Shown here: positions 15,801-26,356 of the stretch, one piece after another
How positions within the stretch are numbered: the first letter of the stretch is position 1
Layout of the letters: each line of letters starts with the position of its first letter
NCBI GenBank assembly: GCA_003344405.1
Contig: NOWV01000135.1
Coordinates: forward strand, 1-64,000
Direction: 5' to 3'
Length of the DNA stretch: 64,000 nucleotides
Source: Trichoplax sp. H2
Lineage: Eukaryota; Placozoa; Uniplacotomia; Trichoplacea
The notes under the pieces: generated by a model
What the model was told of the DNA's origin: nothing
The model's input: the letters and a program-made list of their open reading frames with translations, nothing else
Database searches by the model: none
Translations under genes and position numbers: made by a program

Positions 15801-15902
15801 AGGACAAAAAGAAAAGTTCCCAAAGCAGAGAATATAGATTTAGTAAAAAATTCAAAGAAAAAAGGTGTAAAGGAGAAGCTACAACGAGTGAACAGAAACT
15901 AA
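58..15902 (+). CDS. Gene A: MUC4-like transmembrane mucin, 5' end missing
   Basis: A large multi-exon gene whose visible exons encode about 2,830 residues. Domain order is Ser/Thr-rich region, EGF array, NIDO (6096-7035 and into the next exon), AMOP (within 7524-8324), VWD (8455-9021), a post-VWD module (9342-10015), EGFs, SEA (12990-13489), EGFs, a transmembrane helix (15066-15165) and a cytoplasmic tail ending at TAA 15900-15902. This is the order known for vertebrate MUC4 and for mucin-like proteins of early animals. Almost every internal exon is phase 1-1; NIDO, AMOP and SEA are cut by phase 0 and phase 2 introns exactly as in gene B. The product should be a type I cell-surface glycoprotein for adhesion or barrier function. 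The 5' end with the signal peptide lies beyond the left edge. Family assignment is strong; the exact role is inferred. Confidence 0.88.
1152..2207 (+). CDS. Gene A large Ser/Thr-rich exon
   Basis: A single open exon of 352 codons starting after the acceptor TTTTAG at 1146-1151 and ending at a phase 1 donor (G|GTATTG, 2207/2208). It is about one third Ser plus Thr with scattered Tyr, Phe and Leu, and no cysteine. It probably forms part of the glycosylated stalk. No fixed repeat period is visible, unlike the neighbouring exons. Confidence 0.75.
2236..2496 (+). CDS. Gene A further Ser/Thr-rich exon, 5' boundary unclear
   Basis: Open frame with many Ser, Thr and Ile, ending at a good phase 1 donor after 2496 (GAA G|GTAAAC). 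The 5' side is a problem: the only phase-compatible AG is at 2234-2235, which would leave an intron of only 28 bp after the preceding exon. Either the previous donor is wrong, the two exons are one with a frameshift, or the acceptor is unusual. The coding call for 2310-2496 is better supported than the start. Confidence 0.45.
2610..2753 (+). CDS. Gene A first EGF-like exon
   Basis: Phase 1-1 exon of 48 codons. A short Ser/Thr lead is followed by an EGF module with six cysteines, ending in the NGTYC pattern typical of the following EGFs. It lacks the DxDEC calcium motif, having YDC instead, so it is probably not calcium-binding. The acceptor is TTCAG at 2605-2609 and the donor is G|GTGATT. Confidence 0.75.
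2873..5012 (+). CDS. Gene A array of ten near-identical cbEGF exons
   Basis: Ten exons of exactly 123 bp (41 codons), each phase 1-1: 2873-2995, 3092-3214, 3314-3436, 3530-3652, 3749-3871, 3968-4090, 4188-4310, 4416-4538, 4670-4792 and 4890-5012. Each encodes one calcium-binding EGF starting DI(D/N)EC (the fourth starts DKDEC) with six cysteines. Most carry the CxNxxxxYxCxC Asp/Asn hydroxylation consensus and an NGT glycosylation sequon before the last cysteine. Units differ at only a few residues, mainly in the first loop. The introns, about 95-130 bp, are also similar, so the array arose by recent tandem exon duplication. Exon 3749-3871 has GGT to GAT near its end, giving Asp in place of a conserved Gly. 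Confidence 0.93.
5243..5994 (+). CDS. Gene A four older cbEGF exons before NIDO
   Basis: Exons 5243-5365, 5450-5569, 5638-5760 and 5869-5994, all phase 1-1, each with one EGF starting DIDEC, DVNEC, DVDEC and DINEC. They are clearly diverged from each other and from the upstream array, so they are probably the ancestral EGFs shared with gene B. The last (42 codons) directly precedes NIDO and matches the exon of gene B at 35346-35471 in length and position. Confidence 0.9.
6096..7035 (+). CDS. Gene A NIDO domain, exons 1 and 2
   Basis: Exon 6096-6223 (phase 1 to 0) begins with the LYPYG start typical of NIDO domains. Exon 6658-7035 (phase 0 to 0) carries the core: the ISADGLVSL strand, [14 protein letters not shown] and a [14 protein letters not shown] segment. 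NIDO is an extracellular domain first described in nidogen and present in MUC4 and SUSD-type proteins. The third exon (7524-8021) starts [14 protein letters not shown], finishing NIDO. All three boundaries match gene B. The aromatic run near the end is unusually rich in Trp and Tyr. Confidence 0.9.
7524..8324 (+). CDS. Gene A end of NIDO and AMOP domain
   Basis: Exon 7524-8021 (phase 0, 166 codons) finishes NIDO and enters AMOP, shown by CTRWYYAQ and [17 protein letters not shown]. Exon 8108-8324 (phase 0 to 1) completes it with [18 protein letters not shown] and [14 protein letters not shown] is an extracellular cysteine-rich domain of adhesion proteins such as MUC4 and isthmin. The segment between the two halves, about 7961-8008, reads [16 protein letters not shown], a striking aromatic run. 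Start of the first exon: AG at 7522-7523. Confidence 0.9.
8455..9021 (+). CDS. Gene A VWD domain with GDPH motif
   Basis: One phase 1-1 exon of 189 codons. It opens with [18 protein letters not shown], the classic start of a von Willebrand factor type D domain, and ends near [24 protein letters not shown] is the sequence known to be cleaved autocatalytically in MUC2 and MUC4. Several N-glycosylation sequons are present. Very few cysteines are seen, as in the MUC4-type VWD. Confidence 0.92.
9342..10410 (+). CDS. Gene A post-VWD module plus EGF pair
   Basis: Exon 9342-9605 encodes a segment with [14 protein letters not shown] and [15 protein letters not shown], a pattern found just after VWD in MUC4-like proteins. 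Exon 9718-10015 (phase 1 to 2) encodes a beta-rich segment starting [17 protein letters not shown] that looks cadherin- or Ig-like, then [12 protein letters not shown], the first part of an EGF. Exon 10199-10410 (phase 2 to 1) finishes that EGF ([13 protein letters not shown]) and adds an EGF starting [10 protein letters not shown]. Lengths 264, 298 and 212 bp are identical to the three gene B exons. The fold of the 9718-10015 segment is inferred, not recognised firmly. Confidence 0.85.
10618..12614 (+). CDS. Gene A eight EGF exons between VWD and SEA
   Basis: Exons 10618-10740, 11016-11135, 11250-11372, 11542-11664, 11777-11896, 12025-12150, 12262-12381 and 12480-12614, all phase 1-1. Seven start with a calcium-type D(I/V/Q)(D/N)EC. 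The third (11250-11372) is degenerate at its start ([12 protein letters not shown]) and lacks the calcium motif, as does its gene B partner at 40592-40714. Several are of the longer LDL-receptor/fibrillin style with QxCxNxxGSYxCxCxxGF. One-to-one partners exist in gene B at 39861-42653. Confidence 0.9.
12990..13489 (+). CDS. Gene A SEA domain
   Basis: Three exons: 12990-13099 (phase 1 to 0), 13177-13247 (0 to 2) and 13350-13489 (2 to 1). The protein starts [14 protein letters not shown], passes a helical middle, and has [13 protein letters not shown] at the start of the third exon. SEA domains of membrane mucins break themselves at a G|S bond in GSVVV; GSIVI here fits that pattern. The domain lies before the membrane helix, separated by two EGFs and an EGF-like stub, as expected for a shed ectodomain. 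Partner in gene B: 42792-43420 with identical exon lengths. Confidence 0.82.
14142..14915 (+). CDS. Gene A membrane-proximal EGF exons
   Basis: Exons 14142-14273 (EGF starting DYDQC), 14382-14504 (EGF starting DIDEC), then 14685-14754 and 14866-14915, which together encode a compact EGF ([12 protein letters not shown], then [10 protein letters not shown]) split by a phase 2 intron. Lengths 132, 123, 70 and 50 bp equal those of gene B exons 43563-43694, 43816-43938, 44393-44462 and 44605-44654. Confidence 0.87.
15066..15902 (+). CDS. Gene A transmembrane helix and basic cytoplasmic tail
   Basis: Exon 15066-15165 (phase 1 to 2) encodes a single membrane segment, [20 protein letters not shown] followed by [10 protein letters not shown], where the basic residues mark the cytosolic side. 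Exon 15590-15902 encodes a tail of about 103 residues that is Ser-rich first ([16 protein letters not shown]) and very basic at the end ([21 protein letters not shown]), then TAA. The tail shows no similarity to that of gene B. No known signalling motif was recognised. Confidence 0.85.
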
Positions 15903-18900
15903 GCGATACTAATAGTAACATAAAAAAGGAATAACCCGTAAAAAACAGGATATCGCAGCAGAAGATACAAAATTTGGCAAAGAATCGATACCAACAGGTG
16001 TAGAGAAATAAAATTACAAAATATAAAGTGAAGCGGGAAGATAGCGCTGTAAATAAGGATATATGAAGCGAGAAACAGCTTAAATTAACACTAGGTACTA
16101 TAAAGTTAATTAGAAAAGAACTTGAGTAAAAATTAAGCTTAATTGGAAAGCAATATTGCGCCCTATAATAGTAAGATAATTTTGAATATTCAATGCTTTA
16201 TTACATTATTTATTAATAAAATATGGTAGTGCGAGTAGGATACTTGATATTATAATAACTAGAAATAAGACTGCACAGTGTTACGATAAAAATCAAGTTT
16301 AGTATACAGTAATATTCTATAAAGATAATATAGATAATTCAGAAAATCTCAATATAATACTATATTATTTGGTGGTATACTACAGCAATGCGAGTATTGT
16401 ATTTGATATTCTTCGCTAATCATGGCTTAAAAGTTAAACAATATTATTAAAATAAAGTTTAGGTGACAATGTATTGTAATCGAATTGGTTTTGCAAGCTA
16501 ATAAAATTAAAAAAATTAAAGTTACAATATTAACATTTTACCGCCTATTTTCTTAACTAATTGCAAATGAAAAATATATAAATCTCCATTTTATGCTGAT
16601 TCGCTACTTCAAGCTTTGCATAAAGAATCTAATTACGCATGGCTTAAACATCAATATGTTGGCACTTCTAGATCACTAAGATAAACTGTAAGCATAAATA
16701 GAACACAAATTCAACTACGGTACAGTACACCCAGGTTACAAAAATGTTACTTCTCACGCAGTTGACGGACATTTATCTATTTTTGTTATACGCCATGTGT
16801 ACGTTGTATTTTGTTATCCTATATTAATTTCTAGAAGGAATGCTTTCAGTAAGCTTGATGTACATCTTAAACTTTGTAGGCTATTAGCACTAGTCTGGGT
16901 GAAATTCTAAATGAAAGACTTTATTATAATTATTATAATTTTATGTTTCTACATTAAATGATTTGAGATGTGTCATAAAGGTTGACATAATCTCAACTTT
17001 TACGAATATTTATTGGATTTATTTATCCTCACTTATGAATTTGGAGTTTATAAGTATTTTTGGGGGCTAGATTCGGTTAATTTTATCATAAAACGTGAAC
17101 ATGACCGTACTACTATTCACTACATTTTCCTGCTTTTTGTATTAGTTACAATTTTGGAACTATGATCTTACTATTACACAAATTTTTTTTAATATTATAA
17201 TATATAAAATGATAAAGCTTTAAAGCGTACTGCAGCTAGTCATTATGATTTAATATGATTATCAAAGCTAACTAGTTGTGTTAAGTTAGAAGTTATAGGA
17301 GGATATGCAGAAGATTTCAATTATTTCATTGATTAATTAATTATTAAACCTAACCACTCGGTGATAAATTTAAATTTGAATTACTGATAATATGGAAGTG
17401 TTCATAAGCCTTGGCCCACTATACAAATTTGCTAAGAGAATACTGTCCTATAAAATTTGCTACTTATTTTTATAGTTTGAACTGAAATTTTTTAACCATT
17501 AAAAATAGTCAACAAATTTGAAGTAGGGCGTAGTTCATCGCCCGAAGTCACAATTGCGCATTTTTCACATCGGTATGCTGGGGCTAATGGTAACCTCTAC
17601 TATAGTATCGAATGCAGTATGCGTTAGTACAGCATAATTACCTGAATGCGAGCGCCGCGGGATTCAAATCAAAACGTATTCCGCTTTCCGTTGATTCAAA
17701 TATGGGTAATTATCGTCTTGATGACTAATAGGATAAAGATCGCATTCCATTGTAGCAGTCTCGCCAGCAATTATTTTATTATTTTCCGAAAACTTTGGTG
17801 TAATATTTTTACTATTGTTATAGTAATGTACTTAAAGTACTGTACATGATAGCATTTTATGTGAGTATATCCATCTATGTAGCAGAAATCATTATACTTC
17901 AGTTCAAAAATACAATAGCTGAAAGTTTCAGTTCCGCTAAATGTTCACCTGTGGGACATTAATGGATCTTATTAGTTGTATCAATTGTAGTATGCAAAGA
18001 TGGGGAATATAAGTACAACTTAGTAGATATTAGTAAAGTATCATAATAATTCTCTGGCATTTTATGTGCTGAATTTATCATATGCAGCTTTTAAAAATGT
18101 AATTAAAAAGCTTAATGAATTGTATAATTTATTCTAAGAAAATTATCAGCCTGACGGTTATGAATAGAATTTTGCTCCTTTTCATCATGGTATAAATCCA
18201 TATAGTAATTGGATAAAATCAGAACTTCTATGTTACTGTCCATATCAACATTTGACTTTACTAAAGTAGACGTACTTATTTGAATCATGTCATCATTAAA
18301 ATATGTCAAGTATTTAATATCATCTAACATAGTTCAAAACTAAGGATATGATAAAATTTGAAATACATTTACAACTTTTCAGTCAACTTTTATATATACA
18401 GTATAGTATAGTACTGTAACTATACCGGTTTAAATATACTGATCAACGACAATTAATGTATTTCGCGTACTGTGCGTTGTGTACACCTCATAGAATATTA
18501 CTTAAGTGTAAGCAGAGCTGCATCATAACTGCAGAATTAATACTAGGTACATCAACTTACAGCTAAAAATTGATAGTAGTATTTGTTCGAATCTTCTCGT
18601 TAATTAAACTGTTTCGCAGATTTCCATACTTAGAAGGATACTACTGAGAAACTACTAAAACAAAATTCACAAATTGATGATGCGAGTTAACCGATAAAAG
18701 CTCATACAGAAACAGTAGTTTTGACTTTTGAGCTGTAGTTTCAGCATATTGTATACTTGTATCTTACTCTTCTTAGTCTACTTATTTTATAAGTTAATCA
18801 TAATCAGTTGAATGATCGCATAGGGAAAAGCACAGAACGGTTACCCATGAAGGAGGGAGGAGTCAGTATTGGAATTGATTGACTATTTTATTATTCCTCT

Positions 18901-21598
18901 CTCTCATAGCTTTAATCGTCTTTTATGTGAGCATATTTTAGTCAGCATTTTGTGGATAATACAGATGCTTTGAATTATTAAGACAATAGAAAGCGTTGCT
19001 TCGATAATAAATATTATTGATCTCATCTATTTGTTGACTCTTATGAGTTTATTTAAAATTGCTTCTTGATTCATCAAAGTGTAGGTAAGATAATAAGATT
19101 TCAAAATGAAGGATGAAAGGCTCATTCTATAGTTTTATTTATTCATAAGATCAGACACAGAAAGCATCATCTTACGGTTCTTCTTTAAAGTAACTATAGC
19201 AACATCATGACGTTAAAGAAAGGAATATAAGTCTGTTAATTTAATTAACTTAATTTACAGCAAATAATGGCTAATTTTTCGTCTTTTGACCATATATTGA
19301 ACATCTTGATACCGCAATTACTAGGCAAATTTGCCTATATAATTTCTTATATGGAAACTACTTCATGTCTTGCTATTTGATACTGTTGAAAAGCTTTCGA
19401 TATGGAAATTAGATACGAATACAATCACGTGCTATCATGAGGCTTATTGTTAAGACAATATATGTCTTTTCCCTTCGTTTCCATAATGTGATTGATTGAT
19501 TGATATAACTAGAAAAAGACCGACTACCAATGTGATACTATTGTTTATGGCAGAATAATAGTTTAAATACACTTACTAAGTGCGGTCAGTGCAGTACTGC
19601 CGCTTATCCTTATACCTACTTCTGCAGCAGATTAATCATATATATGAACTTGGTTAGAACTATTTTGTGGTATAAATGTAATTAAAATTTAAATCGAGTT
19701 AAGACTATTATCGTTGGAATCTCCGTAAGCTAGAATCAAATTTGAAAGGTACCATGACTCTTCATGTTACTTTGAATTATTTATCCTCTATTTTCACATT
19801 TCTCTTATTAAAATGTGATATAAAGCCTGGATCTATTTTGCTATACTGTATGGATTGAATAAATTAATGGAGCATTAGCTGATTTTTAATTTAGAGTTAA
19901 TAGCTGATTTAATTTGAAGTACCGGTACTTGGACAGCTACTACTTGATGCTAGTACTGAATAGACCGCACTTAAGTTTCAATATGGATCATGATACGATC
20001 AGTGCTATATTTGGCGGGATAGCTAACCCTTGCTTAAAATAATTATCACTATTTTATAGCTTCTCTTTAATTCATCAAATCATCTACTTTTCAATCCTGA
20101 TTTGCTATATTCAAAGCCGAATACTAATTAGATGCTTACGATCGAAACATTGACTTGTTAGCTGATATTAAAATGTTTCATCTTGCTTATATTTGACATA
20201 TTCACTTGAAGACCCCTACAATTTAATACACTACTTAAATCTAAATTTAGGGCTTATAATAAAGTACCCCTCAGCCGGATAGTAACATACTGTGAATATC
20301 ATCCTTTAGAATAGGTGCTAGACAACTGCTGCGCAATAATAGTCTAGTTCCAATTTTTTGAATTCAAGTAACATTACTAAGCTTGAAATTCTCCTTTGTT
20401 TCATCGTGTGTAGATTATTTCTAACTTAATCAATACTTGGCTGTCATTCCCTATTCTTCATTTGCAATCAAAATTATTATTTCGCCGGGCACGTCAAGGT
20501 ACTGATATAAAAGTTGATAAATCAATAGTTAAAATCTACATTCAGTACTGTTTACTATTTCACCTGATGTCTACTTTTTTACCGATGATCTCGCCATCAA
20601 ATATGATACTAGGGAAAAATAGGTTGCCAAATGAAGAAAAGAAAAATTGGCAATTTGACCTACAACCTATCAAGGCTGCTTCTTTCCTATCTATTAATTC
20701 TAAATTGGAAGTATGCCCATACTCTAGGTAAGTGGAATAAGTACTGTAATAGTACAATGTAATAATATTATTAGATTCTAACCTCAGACTTCTCATTCCG
20801 TTCATGAATATTTTATTAATGAAAGTCAATAATGTGCTATAAAAGCAGTTCTCATTCATACGTAGCGTTTTATTTCTCTAAATATACCCTGATACTTATT
20901 TTACCGAAATTAATTTTTCAACACTAATGACACCTAACGTTAGCGAAATTGATCACCAACGGTATTTGACCCTTTATTAGCCTTTGAATAAAAATATAAA
21001 ACAACACAATAAAATCAGAAATTTGATATCCACGCTCTTTTTCTTTCTCTAATATACGGGCGATTGATGTTGATTAATTTAGTAAATAATTACTTTACTT
21101 TTACACATAGACACGCGTACTCTATGTAATGTAACGGATATTTGTGTAGTATTTAGGCCATCATCAACTTTAGATAATTATAATCTAAACTCGGTTGAAT
21201 TTTTATATCTAATTGTTTCTGACTATAATAACTAATGCCCTAGTTCCAGCGTCATGATGTTAGCTTTATCTGCAATAGTCCAAGGCTAAATTTAGCATTA
21301 ATGGATTTTTCAAATCATTCTAGTCGATTTAATGCCTCAATACCTAGAAAGTATTAGAGTATATATACAATTATACCGTATGTGAATAATGTTACCTGTC
21401 CATTCTAACGAACAGTTAGTAGTGTGAAACTGTGAAAATTCTATCATTCATTTTCTAAATAAATGACATTGTTAATATTCAGTTAGTGTTTGCGATTTTG
21501 AGAGACGTTGCTTAATTACTCTTACTTAATGAAGCTATAAGTATTGAAGAATTGAATGAACTATAATCGTTTACTGATAGGATAGAATTGCTAATTAT
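15903..21598. other. Intergenic DNA between genes A and B
   Basis: About 5.7 kb of AT-rich DNA with no exon I can support. Open frames here are short, mostly begin with non-ATG codons and show no family pattern. An AATAAA-type signal near 16215 could serve gene A. A slightly more GC-rich patch at about 17520-17760 has no recognisable RNA fold or coding pattern. Confidence 0.5.
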
Positions 21599-21977
21599 AT
21601 GAGTATTTATTCTGTCAAAGGCGATGATGGCGGACAAAACGGGTATTCGATGTCGGAAGCTGGTAAATTTAACTCGGAATGGATTGGAGTTGCGGAGAGT
21701 AAGTCAAAGATTGTTTTTAAATGTTTCTGTGAATTTATTTTAAATTATATTTACCTTGCTAAATTGTTAACGTTAGAAATGCCATAATTGAATTACTTCC
21801 ATAGAAATCTTTAGTGTTCCATTTTTATTACATGGCTAAGAATGCTAATTGTATTAACAACTAATGTTATTCATTAATTCTAATTCTAATTTTATGATTG
21901 ATAAGGTCTATTTAGCCAAAATGAACAAACAGGAGTAGAGGTTATCTCGACAACAGTGGTATCTGAAAAACAAAATG
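21599..21977 (+). CDS. Two linked exons, possible 5' part of gene B
   Basis: An ATG at 21599 opens 33 codons rich in Gly, Ser and Asp (MSIYSVKGDDGGQNGYSMS) to a phase 1 donor (GAG A|GTAAGT, 21698/21699). After TGATAAG a phase 1 acceptor at 21906 opens a 72-bp exon (SLFSQNEQTGVEV, ISTTVVSEKQN) ending at a phase 1 donor, 21977/21978. The next phase 1 acceptor on this strand with clear coding is 25203 in gene B, so the frame would join. No signal peptide is seen, which a secreted mucin needs, so a more upstream exon or a separate gene is possible. Function unknown. Confidence 0.4.
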
Positions 21978-22570
21978 GTAATTCATAACTTAGAATGATT
22001 ATCCTCTGTAAGATGTTAACTCCCAGATACGCAGCTCTGCCTCTTCATAGTCACTCACAGTTAAATGAATGACAGAAAAAGGGAGCAAGTAGACTCTGCT
22101 TATTGAAAGATGGAATATTTTTTGGGGGACTTGGAGTTACAAATTTCTTCCTATAAATGAGTTATGAACGATACAAATACACTGAACGCGGGTTTGTTGC
22201 ATACCGCTATATCGTATGTACTAGAAATCAACAGTCTAACGCTATCTACGCACACTATAATAATTCGTACTGAATAATTATTGAGAAAATTTTTTCTCTG
22301 CTACCTTCTATGCAAATATATCTATAAATTACTAAATACTGTTTCTTTAGTAACTCATGATTAATCTCAACTTTACGAAATATCCATAGAGACTAGAGTC
22401 TCTTGCCTCTGAGAAGATATTCTACTACCTTCCGTGTTCAACGTACGCATGAGGACGGAGATAGTGATGCATATAGAAAGGTTTTCTAATTTCTTCTATC
22501 ACAATTATTAATTAGTTGTACTTTAATCCACGTAATAATAAATGGAATAATTACTTGAAAAGAAATTAAA

Positions 22571-23068
22571 TACTGTCCTTAGTAATTGCCCTCATCCTAC
22601 CTCGTAATACCCTGTTATAAAATCATAATATTGGCTTCCTATGCATTTTACGAAACTTTCTATCTCTATTGAACATAAAAAATCTTCGACTGACTGACGT
22701 ACATCCCTCGCAGACATTAGATGTCTTTATTAATAGAATAAAAATATAAGCAATGTATTGTAAATCAAGTAGTGATACTCAATATGCTGATCAACCTTAA
22801 ATGTATCCTAGATTAGGCCACACTTAGTATTTAATTATTATCCTTAGTAATCACCCTCATCCTGCCTCGAAATACCCTGTTATAAAATTACAATATTGGC
22901 TTCCAATGCGTTTTACGAAACTTTCTATTTACTAAATAGGGAAAATCTTCGACTGACTAGCGTACATCACTTGCAGACATTAGGTGTGTAAGCAGTCAGT
23001 TGTAAATCAGGTAGTGATATTCAATATATTGATCAACGTTAAATATATCCTAGATTAGGCCGCACTTA
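22571..23068. repeat. Diverged direct repeat, period about 265 bp
   Basis: Copies at about 22571-22835 and 22836-23068. Shared blocks include CCTTAGTAAT, CCTCATCCT, TACCCTGTTATAAAAT, TTTTACGAAACTTTCTAT, TCTTCGACTGACT and TATCCTAGATTAGGCC. The second copy lacks about 30 bp in the middle. There is no open frame. It resembles neither an inverted-repeat element nor a retroelement. Confidence 0.75.
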
Positions 23069-23244
23069 TTTGCGGCTTATTTTATTTGTAAAGGCCATTT
23101 GCCTAGCCAAATTCTGATCAAAGGCAGAATACTGCGCTCGCGGTTTTTCTCCTACTTTTTACTATACTTCGTACGGTACATTAGTGCCAGCTGTAGACTG
23201 TCCGCTCACTGTACTGTACACTCAGTGTCAATCTACCGCAGTAC

Positions 23245-24362
23245 CAACAGGTATTGGGTACAACTGCACGAGCTTCTTCCCTCCGATTCATACTCCTCTT
23301 TCCTAGACGAACCGTCTAAATTTGAAAATGGTGTCCGCCAAAAAGTTTAATCCTCTTTTTTATTTATTGAAATTATAAGTTTTCACTTTACTTTACCTAT
23401 AGTAAAATTCTACTTTATCATTATTATGCAAGAGTAAATATGATCGAGGGATATCATACTTCAAGTCTCCAATTTATTGATGAAACTGCCATGTTGCAGA
23501 AATTTCACTGGCTATACTAGAATGTAATATTTTACTTTTTAGAAGGATACTTTTTGCTGTTGGAATCATTGAAGGCTAAAATTTTAGCTTTACCGCAATT
23601 AAAGTAGAAATATCAGGATATAATTGTATTTTACAACAGCAAATACTGCCAAAGGTCTAAAATTCTAGAATTACTTCAGCAGTATATGATGATCATATTT
23701 GAATGAAAATCATAGAAGGATATATATAGCCATCATCGCTGGGTTCTTAGTACAAGTGCTGTCAACACTTTTTTTTGTAAAAACGAACGGGTATTGAGTG
23801 CAACTTCACCGGCTTCAGACCTCAAATTCTATCTCTCTGCAGGACGAACCTTACAGTTTTAAATTGGTACCTGCGAAAATGTTTAATGCTCTTTTTCATT
23901 TATTGAAAGATGTAAGTTGTCGCTTTACCTACGGTAAAAATTCTATGCAAGACTAAATACGTAGATTAATTAGAATTATCGAAGGATGTCATGCATACAG
24001 TCTTAAATTTAATAAGGGAATTGAAATATTACAGAAATTTCACTGGCAGTATTTAAAAAATTATTTTAGAATTACTGAAGGCTAAAATTTTGATTTTACC
24101 GTAACTAACTCTTGTAGAAATAGGAGGATATAATTCTATCATGTAAGATGAAAATACTATCTCTTGCGCACGCATATATCCAACAACTCACAAGAAGTGA
24201 CACTATTACCATATCATAGCGTAACATACAACACTATCAAAGATAAAATTCTAGAATTACCTTAGCAGTATATGTATGAAGATCATTTTTAATGTAGAAT
24301 CATGGAAGACTGTCCATCCATCATCGCTTTGGGTGGGTTCGTAGAGCACATGCTGTAACAAT
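23245..24362. repeat. Diverged direct repeat, period about 540 bp
   Basis: Copies at about 23245-23782 and 23785-24362. Shared blocks include GGTATTG, GACGAACC, TTTATTGAAA, CAGAAATTTCACTGGC, GAAGGCTAAAATTTT, AAAATTCTAGAATTAC and CATCATCGCT. They are clearly older than the coding duplications in gene B. There is no coding potential. Confidence 0.7.
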
Positions 24363-25202
24363 TGTTTTAGTAATTATGTGAAAGTAAAATTTTTTGTAAG
24401 TCTTCCTTGATAAAACTAAAATTTTATAAAATTACAGTGACAGGATTTCAATGTCATTTTACATGATTAAAGGCTATGAGTTTTTGCGGATCAATTCGAT
24501 TAGATGGACTAACCTTGTTTTACCAGGCTTCAACCTGACATAGCTCGGGAACGGTATCGCGGTCGTGCCGAGACTTAATCGGGGATCAATTTGATATCAC
24601 GTTTTGCTTCGCTGTCTGTTCGAAAGCATTTTATAATACAGTACTATAAAATGGTCGCTATTGTCTAGCCTAGAGAGTTTAGGGTCTCTAGACTAGCCGA
24701 TACTCGTTTTTCATAAAATTAACCCAGAATTAAAGTAAAGAGTTTGCAAATTTTAATTCATTTTATACTAATTTGCAATATTATACTATTGAAATACGTA
24801 CACTTATGTATTCTATTCACTGCACTTGAAAGGAAATTAGGGATTATTTTTCCGTTAAAGGATGCATATCTTGAAAGTTGAAACTAAATATTCTAAGAAA
24901 TAAATTTAAAGTTTATGAAGGAGCAGACCTTGTCTGTCCTTGCTCAGTTTGTACAGCTTTTATTCTAATTATCGAATAGGCATCACTACGTCATAAATTC
25001 GGCCGTGTGCACTGCGTAGTACTTGTCCTACGGAGCAAACTGTAGTTAAATGTTGAGCGTTCGTACCCGTATAGCAGAACGTTGAAAGTTTTGCCGTTTA
25101 TAATTGCAGTATAAGCGCTTACGTATCCCAAGTTTTGTTATATTAAATTGATAGTTAAACTATTCAAAGCATAATATGTTTTGCATGGCTTTCCTGTCCT
25201 AG

Positions 25203-26356
25203 AAGACGTTAATGAATCATTATTAACAGAACACATAGTGCCAGTATCGCTCAATAATACCCAGGATCACATTACTACTGATGGGGTAACAGCTTCATCA
25301 TCGGTGCAAGTGTTAAATTTAGAACATACGCAGGTATCAGTATCTGTAGGAAGTGAAGACCAATTTGGTACAGATAGCATATTGAATTCGAAATCACAAT
25401 TACAGCCCATCTCAAGTGAGACTATATTGGCCTTCGAAGATGACACCATCGGAATTAACCATTTATCTTCAGTACTGGAAATACACAATCTGTGCAACCG
25501 ACAGCCTCATCATTGCATTTATCTAACGAACTGGAAAGTAGTCACCAAATAGCAGCAACTGATGAACAGTCTAACATCGATTATACGACTTCGCTTCTAG
25601 CTGATCAATTACATTCAAATGCTCCTACGTATGGTAACATAGATAATCCGATCACTGCTGGTATTTTATCATCCGGAGATGAAACTAGGCTTACAGGTAG
25701 CCATTATAAGCAATTAACAAAATCTCAATTTTTGTCATCAGTACATTATGTTAAAATTTCTACATTTTCTGATCATATCGATTCTAATTTCATCGGCATG
25801 TCTTCAGATAAAGTTTTAATCTCTATGAAAGAGTCACCACAATGGACTACGCAAAATATCATGTACACACCGAAAGCATCGATAATTCCTGAGAGTGATA
25901 TCACAGTAGATAAAACAAGCCAAGACGATAATTTGCAAGAATTAAGAAGTACGACTACGAAAATAATATCTAACGTTAACATAGATTTAAGTAGCATGCT
26001 TCAAAACGAAGAACAGGAAGAATCTGCGAGTACACTACAATCAGCAATAGATAATTTCGTAGTTTCATCGCCTGTTAATAATATCGAATCTAATTCTGTC
26101 GATATTATATCAGATAAAATTTCAATTTATTCTGATGGATTATCACAAACGAATACACATAACATCATGTATACACCGGAAGCATCGATACATACAGAGA
26201 GCGACATAATAGCAGATATAACAAGTCAAGACGAAAACTTACAAGAAACACGAAGTACAACACTAATATCTGACGTCAATATAGAACTAAGTAGTACAAT
26301 TGGAAAAGAAGAAGAAAAAGAATCGACTAATATCGACAACATTATATCTGCAGCAG
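25203..26356 (+). CDS. Gene B first Ser/Thr-rich exon, frame interrupted
   Basis: Begins after TCCTAG at 25197-25202 (phase 1, EDVNESLL) and ends at a phase 1 donor, 26356/26357. Ser/Thr-rich coding runs in one frame to about 25470, then in another from about 25470 to the end. The exon length, 1,154 bp, is not a multiple of three, whereas every other phase 1-1 exon here is. This fits one gained or lost base, or a missed small intron. The 3' half contains two copies of the gene B repeat unit: a diverged one at about 25750-26030 ([12 protein letters not shown]) and a typical one at about 26030-26356 ([12 protein letters not shown]), fused without an intron. Confidence 0.7.

Larger units (their letters stand above)
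21978..25202. other. Putative 3.2-kb intron or spacer with old duplications
   Basis: No exon recognised. It contains two diverged direct duplications, at 22571-23068 and 23245-24362, listed separately. If the exons at 21599-21977 belong to gene B this is its largest intron; if not, it is gene B's upstream region and should contain the promoter and signal-peptide exon, neither of which I can identify. Confidence 0.45.

Noticed and set aside
17520-17860. Slightly GC-richer patch with GGATTCAAATC-like T-arm sequence and a 67-codon frame
   Set aside because: No cloverleaf could be built around it and the frame has no signal peptide, splice logic or known motif.
18112-18330. Minus-strand ATG frame of 72 codons, rich in Asp, Asn, Ile and Ser
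   Set aside because: A frame of this size is expected by chance in AT-rich DNA; no flanking exons or recognisable pattern.
20462-20859. Overlapping frames of 89 (plus) and 99 (minus) codons
   Set aside because: Neither shows domain features, the plus frame starts with TTG, and no compatible exons lie nearby.
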